Source: an uncultured Candidatus Poseidoniales archaeon
Lineage (GTDB): Archaea > Thermoplasmatota > Poseidoniia > Poseidoniales > Thalassarchaeaceae
Assembly (NCBI GenBank): GCA_902573115.1
Contig: CACGIM010000009.1
Coordinates: forward strand, 1 to 37,343
Length of the DNA stretch: 37,343 bases
Reading direction: 5' to 3'
The notes beneath the pieces are model-generated. The model did not search any database and was not told the DNA's origin. It saw only the letters and a list, made by a program, of their open reading frames with translations. Below, in pieces: positions 23,729-33,718 of this stretch (positions are counted from its first letter, which is position 1; every line of letters starts with the position of its first letter). The position numbers were made by a program, and so were the translations under genes.

Positions 23729-24811
23729 CTATGATTCAGCATTGTACCCGTAGAATTCTGCATTCTGCAACTCTGGCCTGTCTTGGGGCTTGACAAGTAT
23801 GGTCCTTACCTCCCAGAGATCTTTGAAGATCCTATATCTGGCTGTAGCGTCGAGATAATCCACTCCACTGGTACCTCCTGTACCGGCTCTCTTTCCGATT
23901 ATTCTCTCAACCATCCTTGCATGGTCATGCCTCCACTTTGCCATTGATTCCTCAAGTTCGACGAATGCGTCAATTAATCTTCTTGGCCATGTGAGTAGAG
24001 GAAGTTCTCTGTACGACTCTATGAACAAAAGACCTGCTCGGGCTCGGCTGATGCCCCCATCGGGGATGAGGAATGAGGATGCGGAAGCATTGGCAGAATC
24101 CAGCCTCTCCCTTGCGGCCCCTTCTCCTCTGCCCCCTACTGATTCCATTTTCTCAAGGGCGTCCTCACCGATTTTACGATGAGATTCAAGGTGAGCCCTG
24201 ATGTAACCCTCCACAACATCATTGTCCCCTTCGTCCCCGAATTGGGACCCCATTATTGGGGTCCTCTCGATCCACCTCATTAGGGAGTCGTATAGGCTGT
24301 CTTCCTCTATCCTTGCCTCTAGCCTATCGAGTACTCTCTGATCCTCTTCCCCTCTTTCTGCAAGCTTCCTGAAAGCCATGAGTGGGTCAACTCCGAACAT
24401 CCTATCCTCGACCTCAAGACCGAGTAGGGCTTCGAATTCCCTCATCTGGAATGATTCAAAGCCCGATGCAGTCCCTAGTTCGTCCCTAAATGCTAGGAAC
24501 CCCTGAGGTGTAAGAGTCTCCAAAACAGTCCACTGGTTAGCCATTAGCCTGAATATTTCAGTAGTCCTTGAGAGGTGATCCACGGCACGTGGAACATCAT
24601 CCTCCGGGACTGGAACTTGGGCGAGAATATTTCTTGCTTCGGTTAGCTCGGTTATTATTTGCTTGAACCATAGCTCAAAGGTCTGGTGGACAATTATGAA
24701 GTGCATCTCGTCTGGGGAGACGGTGCCCTCCTCCCCTTGTAGCGTCAGCAGATCATGTAGCCTCAGGTAGTCGCCGTAGGTCTTGGTTTCCGAGTCTCCG
24801 TAGTCGCCCAT
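23729..24811 (-). CDS. kynA: Tryptophan 2,3-dioxygenase
   Basis: TYGDYLRLHDLLTLQ, DEMHFIIVHQTFELWFKQIITEL, GTASGFESFQMREFE, GGTSGVDYLD. Confidence 0.93.
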   Translation of the reverse strand: MGDYGDSETKTYGDYLRLHDLLTLQGEEGTVSPDEMHFIIVHQTFELWFKQIITELTEARNILAQVPVPEDDVPRAVDHLSRTTEIFRLMANQWTVLETLTPQGFLAFRDELGTASGFESFQMREFEALLGLEVEDRMFGVDPLMAFRKLAERGEEDQRVLDRLEARIEEDSLYDSLMRWIERTPIMGSQFGDEGDNDVVEGYIRAHLESHRKIGEDALEKMESVGGRGEGAARERLDSANASASSFLIPDGGISRARAGLLFIESYRELPLLTWPRRLIDAFVELEESMAKWRHDHARMVERIIGKRAGTGGTSGVDYLDATARYRIFKDLWEVRTILVKPQDRPELQNAEFYGYNAES

Positions 24812-24890
24812 AGGGTGTGCATGGGGCGTGTCTTTGAAGGGTTGTCGCCGAATCGGAATATCTCATATGCTCTAATGCACTGGGGAAAAT

Positions 24891-25511
24891 GTGACTGAAT
24901 CGGGAGACTGGCGTAAAGACTCAGGGGACTCTCGCCCAGAGCCTGCTCTAGGACTCCTAGTTTCTGATGATCTGGAGATATCCGTTCCAGTCGAGTCGGA
25001 TGCTGAAGAGTTGTTCTCTGTCATTGACGCCAACAGAGATTACCTTAGGGAGTGGCTTCCTTGGCTAGATGATATCTTGTCAATAGATGACGAAATATCG
25101 ATGATAAGGAATTTTTGGAACAATGGTGATGGCTCTGTGATTTACGTTATCCGGCTAGATGGCGCCATAGTTGGAGTAGTGAGTTTGAACTGGTTAGACT
25201 GGAACAATAGGAGCTTTGGACTAGGTTACTGGGTCTCCGAGGATTGGTCTGGAAGAGGAATTGCGACTAAGTCTTGCTCGAGACTGATAGATCACTGTTT
25301 CTCGGATCTTGGACTTCACAGGTCGGTAATCGAGGCATCCGTTCACAATCTTCCGAGCAGAGCGATCGCAGAGAAGCTTGGAATGCGGCTCGAAGGGATT
25401 TCCAAGGACCGAGAGTGGTTATATGACCACTTTACGGACAGTGTGATGTATGCAATAACTCAACCCGAATGGTTAGTTAAAGTCAATGATGAATTAGCCC
25501 TTGATCGTTAA
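24891..25511 (+). CDS. GNAT acetyltransferase (RimJ/RimL-like)
   Basis: FGLGYWVSEDWSGRGIATKSCSRLIDHCFSDLGLHRSVIEASVHNLPSRAIAEKLGMRLEG. Confidence 0.9.
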   Translation: MTESGDWRKDSGDSRPEPALGLLVSDDLEISVPVESDAEELFSVIDANRDYLREWLPWLDDILSIDDEISMIRNFWNNGDGSVIYVIRLDGAIVGVVSLNWLDWNNRSFGLGYWVSEDWSGRGIATKSCSRLIDHCFSDLGLHRSVIEASVHNLPSRAIAEKLGMRLEGISKDREWLYDHFTDSVMYAITQPEWLVKVNDELALDR

Positions 25512-27624
25512 TCTTGCACCCACCCGGCGGGAGGGAGGAAAGAACGTCTTCCTGTGAAAGCCCTGTGGATTTCGAGATCTTGTTCGCTATGCTCTCCTTC
25601 TTCTCCTTCCCTGGGACGATAATTGCCCACCTGTCGCAAATCTCAGATATGGTTTCAGGTACTCCGGAGAGAGGCAGGGGAACTCCGTTTACTACCGCGA
25701 GTCCTATAGCAATCTCCAGAGGTACGTCTCTATGCCAGTTCCTCTTCCCCCTAACTACAAATGATCCCTTGGACAATGATTCTCCAGTCTCAGTTGTCTT
25801 TGACACTTGGCTAGACCTGACATGAAAGGCAGTAGCGGCAGCTCCACCACTACCCCATGCCCTTGACCAACAGACTGCAAGTTGTGCTGCCTCCGCCAGA
25901 ACTGGGTCATTGAGTTCCCTCGCGTCCTCCAGCCCCTCTCCCAGTGCTTGCGCGATCTGAAGTGATGGTATGCCCTCCGGCACTATTCCCCCGGGAGAAT
26001 TGCCCCTAACCAGCCCATCCTTTAGCTTGAGGGAGCAGGATGGCGCTCCGTGTAAATCCGCATGGAAGTACAGATCTCTCGAGGAGAGGTGCTTCCTAAC
26101 TAACACGTCATTCCCCTTGGCATCCTTCCCACCGATCATTAGATGTCCCCCTGAAACAATGGCCCATCTGTATTTCTCAAACCAGAACCGCCTTGCCCGC
26201 TTTACGCCTCTCAGCTTCCCAGAGGCTGCTTCCTTTGCTGCCCTCTTCTCAGCTCTCTCCCTTGACGTCTCGGTCTTGTCCAAGGCAGCTTGGGCACCCT
26301 TTGCTTTGTCCTTCTGCACCCTTGCCTCGTCAAAGTACCTCTGAGCATTCTGGTGAACGTTCTTTGAGACATCTATAGTCACGCTTGTCCCAGGGCCTCC
26401 TTCCTCATCAGGTAGGGACGCGATCACAGTGTGCTTCGCAGGGTCGACGCTGCCAATCCATTCGGAGTCATAGGCCATTTCTGCAACATCAAGCCAGCCA
26501 TTTTCGTCGACAGCCGCATTGATCTGAGATATTATTGAGTCGACGTGTTCCCAATTATCTTGCAAAGCCTTGCCAAGCCTCTGGGTAATTGCTGCCCTCT
26601 CGTTGAACTTGTCGATTGCGGACCTTTGTTGATTGGCCCTTCTGGATAGCTTGGCGCCTTCATCCTCTGCTCTATCTCCCTTCTCAACTAGTTTCTCTTC
26701 CTCTCTTCTGATGAAAGCTGCCGCATCATGGGATCCGAAGACACAGTCAAAGGCGTAAGACAGATTTTGCACCTTGGAGTGGGTTTCGCTTGGCATGTTT
26801 GGAAGCTCGATTGGCGAAATCTCAATTATTCCAGAGGATGCTGAATCTCTATCAGACTCATTATTGCACGCCTCCCAAGAGGCCTTAGAGTCTGCATCGG
26901 AGAACCAAATGTTGGCGTCCTCGCCGTTATCAAGAGATTCCAACATATCGGAGAGTGCTTTTGCAAGTGATTCCCTATCCCTTGAAGACATAGAACTGGC
27001 CATAGAGTCCTCTTCAAGTCCAGCAGTGGAACATGCTGCTGCTGCATATATCCTCCCGAGATTGGCTCTGGACGCAAGGGTTCTGATGAGTGTGTGCTCA
27101 CTATCTTCGAGGATGCTATCGATATCATCACTACTCATCGACCTTGGGTCCACCGCTTCTGGCGGGGGCCTGTACTTCACACCCTTCTTCAGAGATCTAC
27201 TGGCGTACTTAGCGTGAGTGAGAGGACGGATTATCACGTCTCTCCCATCTAGGAGGAGAACGTTCCCATCCCTAAACAGCTCGATAATCAGGCTCAGCCT
27301 CCCTCCTCCGTGCTCGAAGACCAACCGAATAACTCTGTCAAAACCTAGTTGTTCGGCATCGATTAACCGAGAATTATTCAGATGCTTCCTAAGGATCATT
27401 GCAAACTGTGAAGGCTGTTGCGGCATAGGCCTGTCCCTGATTGATGCATATGCCCTGAGGCCCCTAACAATCACAAGATCAGTAGATGGGTGTCCTTTCC
27501 TGTTAAGTCTCAGAACGATCTGCTCATAGTGAGGCTGGTAGCACTTCCTCACCCTAGCGCCTATCATTCGAGAAATCTCCTTAACAATTCTTGAAATTTC
27601 GAAAGAAGACGACTGAGTTCGCAT
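25483..27624 (-). CDS. NFACT/Rqc2 (NEMF, RqcH)-family ribosome quality control protein
   Basis: NFACT-N motifs (ISRMIGARVRKCYQP, FAMILRKHLNNSRL, LFRDGNVLLLDG) and NFACT-R (FEKYRWAIVSGGHLMIGGKDAKGNDVLVRKHLSSRDLYFHADLHGAPSCSLK). Confidence 0.93.
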   Translation of the reverse strand: MRTQSSSFEISRIVKEISRMIGARVRKCYQPHYEQIVLRLNRKGHPSTDLVIVRGLRAYASIRDRPMPQQPSQFAMILRKHLNNSRLIDAEQLGFDRVIRLVFEHGGGRLSLIIELFRDGNVLLLDGRDVIIRPLTHAKYASRSLKKGVKYRPPPEAVDPRSMSSDDIDSILEDSEHTLIRTLASRANLGRIYAAAACSTAGLEEDSMASSMSSRDRESLAKALSDMLESLDNGEDANIWFSDADSKASWEACNNESDRDSASSGIIEISPIELPNMPSETHSKVQNLSYAFDCVFGSHDAAAFIRREEEKLVEKGDRAEDEGAKLSRRANQQRSAIDKFNERAAITQRLGKALQDNWEHVDSIISQINAAVDENGWLDVAEMAYDSEWIGSVDPAKHTVIASLPDEEGGPGTSVTIDVSKNVHQNAQRYFDEARVQKDKAKGAQAALDKTETSRERAEKRAAKEAASGKLRGVKRARRFWFEKYRWAIVSGGHLMIGGKDAKGNDVLVRKHLSSRDLYFHADLHGAPSCSLKLKDGLVRGNSPGGIVPEGIPSLQIAQALGEGLEDARELNDPVLAEAAQLAVCWSRAWGSGGAAATAFHVRSSQVSKTTETGESLSKGSFVVRGKRNWHRDVPLEIAIGLAVVNGVPLPLSGVPETISEICDRWAIIVPGKEKKESIANKISKSTGLSQEDVLSSLPPGGCKINDQGLIHH

Positions 27625-27685
27625 GCTAATCGGTTTGCTCGGCTCGACGGCCCTTCATCAGGGAATCGATTGAATAACTCCGAAA

Positions 27686-28600
27686 TTAGCTAAGAGATGA
27701 GTGGAATTCATCGATCTCTTCTAGGACATCGGCCTCGTGTGCATACTGGTTTGACGGTACCTCGATAAGCCTGCAACCCGGTATTGCATCTACAATTCCC
27801 TTTACCTTGCCAAAGTCGTGAATAGTATCCGAATGAGCCGTCATAACCGCACATGGGACGTTTACAGAGGAGAGATCCGCGGGCAGAGAGTAGCCAATAT
27901 TGGATCTTGTGGATAGCAGCATTCTTCTGACGTCCTGGTTCAAGAGAGTCCTCCTATACCTGATCTTCTGACCTTCCTCCTTAGTCCTCCTATCGACGAC
28001 CCATGCCACAAAACCAATCATTGCCCTGTAAACAAACATGGGCATTGGCGTTAGGATGATCATCTTGGCCCAAAGTGGAAACTCAAAGTCGGGGTTTGGT
28101 GCCAATAGTACTGAGCTCCTTCCATCGAGAGCGCCTCTCTGGTATGCATCTATCAGTAGCGTCGAACCCAAAGAAGATGCGAACCAGTCAACTTCTGATT
28201 GATCCACTCCAAGTGCTTCTAGGACATTGGAAACATCATCGCAATGCCTCTCTATCGAGAAATCAGACTTAGAGACTCGCCTAGTTATTACGGCGCTGGC
28301 TTTCTCCCTAGTCTCGATGTAAATCAATTTTCTAGTCTTCACCCATTCTGAAACTAGTGGCTTCCATCCTTCGAACAAAGAGGCCCACCCTGGAACCATC
28401 ACAACGGGACCAATTCCTCGCTCCTTTGGGTTTTCTGGCTCCCATACTATCACCCTAACTGAGACTCCGTTTTCGACTTGAATAATAATCTCCTCAGCGT
28501 TAGCGCCCTCAAGTTTTGGAGCACCCTCCCAAAGTCCTTCCACGGCCAGTTGGAAGGGGGTCTCTGTATCAGTATTCTCCATCTGGATGAGTCTGTTCAA
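27686..28600 (-). CDS. Alpha/beta hydrolase
   Basis: VVMVPGWASLFEGWKPLVSEW, DWFASSLGSTLLIDAY (nucleophile-elbow-like), MTAHSDTIHDFGK; ATGA overlap with the upstream gene. Confidence 0.78.
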   Translation of the reverse strand: MNRLIQMENTDTETPFQLAVEGLWEGAPKLEGANAEEIIIQVENGVSVRVIVWEPENPKERGIGPVVMVPGWASLFEGWKPLVSEWVKTRKLIYIETREKASAVITRRVSKSDFSIERHCDDVSNVLEALGVDQSEVDWFASSLGSTLLIDAYQRGALDGRSSVLLAPNPDFEFPLWAKMIILTPMPMFVYRAMIGFVAWVVDRRTKEEGQKIRYRRTLLNQDVRRMLLSTRSNIGYSLPADLSSVNVPCAVMTAHSDTIHDFGKVKGIVDAIPGCRLIEVPSNQYAHEADVLEEIDEFHSSLS

Positions 28601-30099
28601 CGTCTTCGTCCGCCGGACGACCGTCGGCCCCCTCCGCCCGAGCTTCTTCTTCCTCCGCCCGAGCTTCTTCGTCCTCCGGTTGAACTTCTTCCTCCGGACG
28701 TTCTTCCTCCGGATCTTCTCCTAGTTCGAACCCTATGACCCCCTCTGGGACCCAAGAACATTCTACGACCCCACCCCCATTGACCATAGTGGTGGTGAAC
28801 GACTCCAGAGGATGCCCCAATTCCTTGTTTTCCAGGGGCAGACTCGCCGATGACCCCGTTTCCAAGATCAGTGTACTTTGGAGCATTGCTGAATCTCGCG
28901 TTAATCAGCGTAATCACTAGAAGCAGGAGGAAAAAGGGCGTGCAGCATAACCATATGATGAATCCTGCCTCGCTAGGAGGATTCAACTGACTATTTTCCG
29001 GGTTTCCCTTCTCGTACCAGACATTTACCGTGCTTCCGAGCGGGAGCTCGTTAAACTCAACCTCCTCGAGGCAATAATCCCCCCATGTTCCAAGGAAAAT
29101 TACATCCTCGTCTGAGTAAATCGCCCCTTCAGCGGTGAATTCGTAGACGACTTCGGCCCCACATTCGTATTCGTAGTAGACGATGCAGTCATAGTACTCA
29201 TCATTGTAATCGTCATACAGGCAATCCTCCATCTCGTACTCTTCCTCCCACCATGCAGTCCCCAGGAGTACGGTTCCGTCATCGCTGACTTCCCAATCGG
29301 CCTCTAGGGATGATATGGCCATCCCCATGCCAAGGGTGAAGATTACTAGCATTGCAGACACTCCGATCGTGACAGCCTCCTCCCTCGATAGCCACCAGAA
29401 GCCAAGAACCCCTCCTCCGGTCTCATGGGCTATCTTTTCCTCTCGTGTTATTTCGCCGTCCCCATCCCTGTCAACTTCGTATACCATACGAGTGGATTGT
29501 TCGGAATGTGCAATCTTCCTCTTGGCCTCGGCCTCAATGGCCTTGGTCTGGGCAAGCTTCGCCTCATGCTCGGCTTGTTCTAACTCCTCCTTGCGGACTT
29601 CATCGTACGCAGAATCCTGTTTATTGGCGGCATCTCCCTCTGAGGCATCTCCCTCTTCCTCGGGCTTGCCTTCATCCCACCACCTATCTGCGCTAGGTCC
29701 CGGCATCGTTTCAGGCGAGTCGTCATGAAGTATTAACACCCCATCATCTTGGGTAAATTCGATCTGACTTAGAAAGTTCATTCCGAGTAGTGCATCAGCT
29801 TTACGCAGGTCCATGTCCAGCAAAACACCCCCACGCAGATCAGTCCTGACTTCAATATCCCCGATTCTAATCGAGTCGAGCGGCCCAGTCCAGGTTTCGG
29901 CTGGGCCCCCCGCTGTGGAGGAATTTCCCCTTCTCCAATTCCTCCAATCGAGACCAATTTCATCTGCCTTCTCATCAGTCATCGAGCATCGACTAGCACC
30001 AGTATCTACTAGGAACCTAATGGGTTTTCCATTGACGAAACCATTGACATAGTACATCCCAGACCTATCGGCCTTGATCACTACTTCTCTTCTAAGCAC
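28597..30099 (-). CDS. Retropepsin-like aspartyl protease domain, EF-hand-like motif, two TMs and C-terminal RG/RS-rich tail
   Basis: FLVDTGASRCSMTDEKADEIGL; DRDGDGEITREEK; TMs AVTIGVSAMLVIFTLGMGMAI and GFIIWLCCTPFFLLLLVITLI; tail RRRSGGRTSGGRSSTGGRRSSGGGRRSSGGGGRRSSGGRRR. Confidence 0.82.
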   Translation of the reverse strand: MLRREVVIKADRSGMYYVNGFVNGKPIRFLVDTGASRCSMTDEKADEIGLDWRNWRRGNSSTAGGPAETWTGPLDSIRIGDIEVRTDLRGGVLLDMDLRKADALLGMNFLSQIEFTQDDGVLILHDDSPETMPGPSADRWWDEGKPEEEGDASEGDAANKQDSAYDEVRKEELEQAEHEAKLAQTKAIEAEAKRKIAHSEQSTRMVYEVDRDGDGEITREEKIAHETGGGVLGFWWLSREEAVTIGVSAMLVIFTLGMGMAISSLEADWEVSDDGTVLLGTAWWEEEYEMEDCLYDDYNDEYYDCIVYYEYECGAEVVYEFTAEGAIYSDEDVIFLGTWGDYCLEEVEFNELPLGSTVNVWYEKGNPENSQLNPPSEAGFIIWLCCTPFFLLLLVITLINARFSNAPKYTDLGNGVIGESAPGKQGIGASSGVVHHHYGQWGWGRRMFLGPRGGHRVRTRRRSGGRTSGGRSSTGGRRSSGGGRRSSGGGGRRSSGGRRR

Positions 30100-30153
30100 C
30101 TTTGCACCATTTTAGTGTGCTGATTGATTTGGTTTTAACCTTGACAAATACAT

Positions 30154-31698
30154 TTACTTCGGGGTGGTAAAACCTTCACCCTTCATCCTCACTTCCCCTC
30201 TTCGTACCAATTCTTTGAGGTGCGAAAGTACCTGATCCTCCGCTAAAGCAAGATTGGCACCTGGGGTATCGGAATATGTTGATTTTGCGATGTCTTGCAA
30301 GGAGGTTTTCCCGGATCTGACAGCCTGGAGTACCATATTATGCCGTGACATTCGGTGAGCAATGTATTCATCGATTGTCCTACGAGGATTGGGTATGAAC
30401 GGACCGTGCCCCGGGAAGAGCTTGTGTGGCTCCAGATCCCTAAGTCTCTCGAGTCCAGATATGTAGGCACCCATGTCCCCGTCACTTGAGGGAACCAGTA
30501 TGGTCCCTACAATAGTACAGTTGTCGGCAGATACGATCCCTGGCTCTCCGACCAAACATATCTGCCCCGGACAATGTCCTGGTGTCTCGATTACCTCCCA
30601 AATGGATTCACCGCTGGGCCCTTTTAGTGATATTGAGTCTCCCTCTGCAAGACTCATCGAATCTGGACAAGATATAGCTTCCAGAGTCTCCGAACTCGCC
30701 CAGACTGGGGCCTCGTATAACCTTGAAATCAAGCTCATATCCCCTAGATGGTCCTGATGCCTATGTGTGAAAATTGTACACAGGATTTCGCTACCGTCGG
30801 CCTTAATCTCCTCTACCTTGGCCTTGAGCTCTTCGAATCCCTCTTCTTCCCTGATCGCCGGGTCCACGATAGCCCGCATTCCACCCCTCTCCCCTAATAC
30901 GAAACAATTGGTGTGGGTAGCGGGTGGAAGGGTTGCAGTTGGGATTAGGACGCATTCGACACCCGGAGCATACTCGAATCTATGTGGTCCAGAGGGAGGG
31001 TCTTTGGCGAGGGAGTCACATGCCGACACAAGATCAGAACCTAGGTCCATTTCTGATATTAAGTCCCTGAAGATGGTCACAATGGGGGCCGGAATATGTA
31101 TCTCATTTCCTTCCCAAGCCGAGATAAGGTCCCTCGGGTCCCACCACCTAAATTCATCAAATTCACTTCTCCCCGGAGGGAAAGAGGGCTCTGCCATAGA
31201 ATCCTCCAACATTACATGAAAGAATAGATTGTGGAATCTCATCGGGGATTGTGGTGGCGTAATTCTTTCAGTGATAACATGACAGTCAAAATCAACTATC
31301 GATATATTTCCTGATTCGACCTCCTTTATCCAAGCTGACTTGTCTTCGCAGACCCTTTGTCGTACCTCATCTTCTACCTCCAAGAAGCCACCTTTTCCAT
31401 CGGGCGATATCCCCACCTCCTCCACCATCTCCCTGAGGAGGGTAAAGGCCGCGAGTCTGTCAGACCCCCTATCCGCAAGTAACTGTGGGAAGTCCTTTGC
31501 TGATTTCCTGTCCACTCTGCTGATCCCTCCCCCGGGGAAAGACCAGAGATCTGGAAAGGCAGGAAGTTCGGGTGATCTGTGTCCCATCAGAACTTCATGG
31601 CCAGAGTCTGAGTTCCTGCTGAGCATTACTGAAGCGGAAGATCTAGGAGGAGTTGGCTCGGACTTCTTGAGTATGAGTCCATCGGGGGTCTCGTCCAC
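30154..31698 (-). CDS. Nudix hydrolase plus metallo-beta-lactamase fold (LACTB2-like) fusion
   Basis: Nudix: SFPGGG...REMVEEVGI; MBL: FTHRHQDHLGDM, ETPGHCPGQICLVG, SADNCTI, LFPGHGPFI. Confidence 0.88.
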   Translation of the reverse strand: MDETPDGLILKKSEPTPPRSSASVMLSRNSDSGHEVLMGHRSPELPAFPDLWSFPGGGISRVDRKSAKDFPQLLADRGSDRLAAFTLLREMVEEVGISPDGKGGFLEVEDEVRQRVCEDKSAWIKEVESGNISIVDFDCHVITERITPPQSPMRFHNLFFHVMLEDSMAEPSFPPGRSEFDEFRWWDPRDLISAWEGNEIHIPAPIVTIFRDLISEMDLGSDLVSACDSLAKDPPSGPHRFEYAPGVECVLIPTATLPPATHTNCFVLGERGGMRAIVDPAIREEEGFEELKAKVEEIKADGSEILCTIFTHRHQDHLGDMSLISRLYEAPVWASSETLEAISCPDSMSLAEGDSISLKGPSGESIWEVIETPGHCPGQICLVGEPGIVSADNCTIVGTILVPSSDGDMGAYISGLERLRDLEPHKLFPGHGPFIPNPRRTIDEYIAHRMSRHNMVLQAVRSGKTSLQDIAKSTYSDTPGANLALAEDQVLSHLKELVRRGEVRMKGEGFTTPK

Positions 31699-31800
31699 GG
31701 GCGTTCGAGAGCATACCGGGCTTCAACCTCCCTATGATAACGGTTGAATACGAATGCTGAGGTAGAGAACCATGGCCGTTGTCCAAGGGGCAATACTTCG

Positions 31801-31980
31801 ATGAAGGCTCCGGAGACCATAGAGGAGGAGTTGGAGATTATTTCTCAGGCCTTGGAAGCGGGCATAGACCCATTTCCACCCAAGAAGCCCCCTTCCAGAT
31901 GGGCCAAGACAGCACTTGGATGGTTCATGGTGGTGATGATGGTGAGCTGGGTCTCACAGTTCCTTTACCAGTACGTATGA
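31801..31980 (+). CDS. Small single-TM protein, unknown
   Basis: MKAPETIEEELEIISQALEAGIDPFPPKKPPSRWAKTALGWFMVVMMVSWVSQFLYQYV; start choice uncertain (ORF from 31744). Confidence 0.5.
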   Translation: MKAPETIEEELEIISQALEAGIDPFPPKKPPSRWAKTALGWFMVVMMVSWVSQFLYQYV

Positions 31981-31996
31981 CTTCAATCGTGTTCAA

Positions 31997-32524
31997 TCAT
32001 TCCATGTGTTGGCTAGCGCTAGATATCATTAGCGGCAGGCCAACGAAAAGTGCACAAATCCCGTTGCAAGCCACGGTAAAAATATCAGGAGTAGTTTCTA
32101 GTAGAGTTGTGACAATTATGCTGAGGACGACGCCGAGACCTAGAGTTCCCCATGCAATATGGACCCCAAGTTTTTTTCTCTGGGCTATCAAGACGCCTGA
32201 CCAGATTCCCACTGATCCTAGGATAAGGAAAAACAACCCTATCCCAGCCATTATGGCCCCAATACCTGTTGCCTCGCTATCATCATATTCTGCACCAAGG
32301 CCCCCGAAAAAGGCACCACCAAGCAGGAATCCTAGACCAGCCAAGATTGGCAATATCTGGTATATTGCGTAAAATATTCCGACTACGACTGGAAGGGAGC
32401 TCTTGGTCTCATACACCACTTGTGTCTGCATGAATGGCTGAGTCTGTGTCGGTTGGCCCCCCAAAACCGGAGAGCTTTGGGGCTGTTGGGGTGATTCTTC
32501 TGTGTTAGGTATCTGCTCGTCCAT
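31997..32524 (-). CDS. Multi-pass membrane protein, unknown
   Basis: 175-aa ORF, Pro/Gln-rich N-terminus then four hydrophobic segments. Confidence 0.7.
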   Translation of the reverse strand: MDEQIPNTEESPQQPQSSPVLGGQPTQTQPFMQTQVVYETKSSLPVVVGIFYAIYQILPILAGLGFLLGGAFFGGLGAEYDDSEATGIGAIMAGIGLFFLILGSVGIWSGVLIAQRKKLGVHIAWGTLGLGVVLSIIVTTLLETTPDIFTVACNGICALFVGLPLMISSASQHME

Positions 32525-32559
32525 GGTTGGGTGAGAAGGTGCCGGCTTATTGATTTTGG

Positions 32560-32632
32560 TAGTCCCTCCCGGATTCGAACCAGGGTCATGGCATCCAGAG
32601 TGCCATATGATGGACCACTACACTAAGGGACT
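32560..32632 (-). tRNA. tRNA-Gln (anticodon CUG), CCA encoded at 32557-32559
   Basis: Minus strand AGTCCCT TAGTGTAGTGGTCCATCATA TGGCA-CTCTGGA-TGCCA ... GGTTCGAATCC ... AGGGACT A CCA; 7-bp acceptor, 5-bp anticodon stem, loop CU-CUG-GA. Confidence 0.95.
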
Positions 32633-32686
32633 GACAGTGTCCCGACTATGGCACGATATTTCAACAAGACCGACGGCCGCAGTAAA

Positions 32687-33718
32687 TCAGGACCTGAATC
32701 CTGAGTTTACCTCATCTAGACTTTTCCTGCTGGGACGCTGCAACTCCTCAGGAAGATCAACCAGCGGCGTCTCGGTCAGGCCAAGTGTGTCGGTTGCAGT
32801 TGGGACCTCAGGATCGTAATAGAGCAGTCCGGTGACGTGATTGCCAGATTCTTCTGCCTCGTGAATCGCTCCTAGCGCCGAAACCGCGTTCTTGTAGTCG
32901 TGATCGGCTGCAATTGTCTCCAGCCTGAGAGTAGAGCCGTCGAAAAGGCTCACTTCCTTGTATTCGCCCTCGGGGACTTCTACCTCCTCTATCGGAGAGA
33001 AGTGTGGTATGTAGTCCAGTATGTGGAGGACCTCATCGTTCTCCTTAACGTAGTTGTAGGATTTGTAGGACTCATCGTTATTCGCGAAGGTGACGCAAGG
33101 CGATATTACGTCAATCACAGCCATTCCCCTGTGGCTCATAGCGGCCCGAATGAGAGCAGTTAGCTGCTTCTTGCTGCCGGAGAAAGAGCGAGCTACAAAG
33201 CTGCATCCTAGGTTTATGGCCATCGCGCACAGGTCTATTGGTGCCTGCTGGTTTGGATTTCCCTTCTTCTTCTTGGAGCCTTTTTCAACAGTAGCGCTGT
33301 ATTGTCCCTTGGTCAGGCCGTAAACTCCGTTGTTCTCAATGATGTAAACCATGTCCAAGTTCCTTCGAATAGCATGTACGAACTGGCCAATTCCTATGCT
33401 TGCCGTGTCTCCGTCGCCCGATACTGCCAGGAAGGAGAGGCCCTTGTTTACCAGATTGGCTCCTGTCGTCACCGATGGCATCCTACCGTGGACTGTATTG
33501 AAGCCGTGGCTCTTGCCGAGGAAGTATGCTGGGGTTTTGGATGAGCATCCAATTCCGCTCATTTTTGCTATCTTCTCCGGCTCAATCCCGTTCTCCCATG
33601 CGGCCTGGATGATGACATTGGAGATTTGGTCGTGTCCACATCCCGGGCACAAAGAGGATTTGCCTCCCGTGTATTCTGACTTCTCGAGATCCAATACGTT
33701 GAGCTTCATTACAGTCAT
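32687..33718 (-). CDS. 2-oxoacid:ferredoxin oxidoreductase beta subunit
   Basis: CPGCGHDQISNVIIQAA, GIGCSSKTPAYF, VSGDGDTASIGIGQFVHAIRRNLDMVYIIENNGVYGLTKGQ (TPP binding). Confidence 0.93.
   Translation of the reverse strand: MTVMKLNVLDLEKSEYTGGKSSLCPGCGHDQISNVIIQAAWENGIEPEKIAKMSGIGCSSKTPAYFLGKSHGFNTVHGRMPSVTTGANLVNKGLSFLAVSGDGDTASIGIGQFVHAIRRNLDMVYIIENNGVYGLTKGQYSATVEKGSKKKKGNPNQQAPIDLCAMAINLGCSFVARSFSGSKKQLTALIRAAMSHRGMAVIDVISPCVTFANNDESYKSYNYVKENDEVLHILDYIPHFSPIEEVEVPEGEYKEVSLFDGSTLRLETIAADHDYKNAVSALGAIHEAEESGNHVTGLLYYDPEVPTATDTLGLTETPLVDLPEELQRPSRKSLDEVNSGFRS

Noticed and set aside
28600-28730. Possible CRISPR or minisatellite array
   Set aside because: Repeats are short, irregular and explained as codons for the RG/RS-rich C-terminal tail; no spacer structure.
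31779-32372. 197-aa plus-strand ORF
   Set aside because: Overlaps a small plus-strand CDS in another frame and is antisense to the 31997-32524 membrane protein; no motif support.
32550-32819. 89-aa plus-strand ORF starting MILVVPPGFEPGS
   Set aside because: It reads the antisense of tRNA-Gln; the PPGFEPGS string is a known artefact of translating tRNA T-arm complements.
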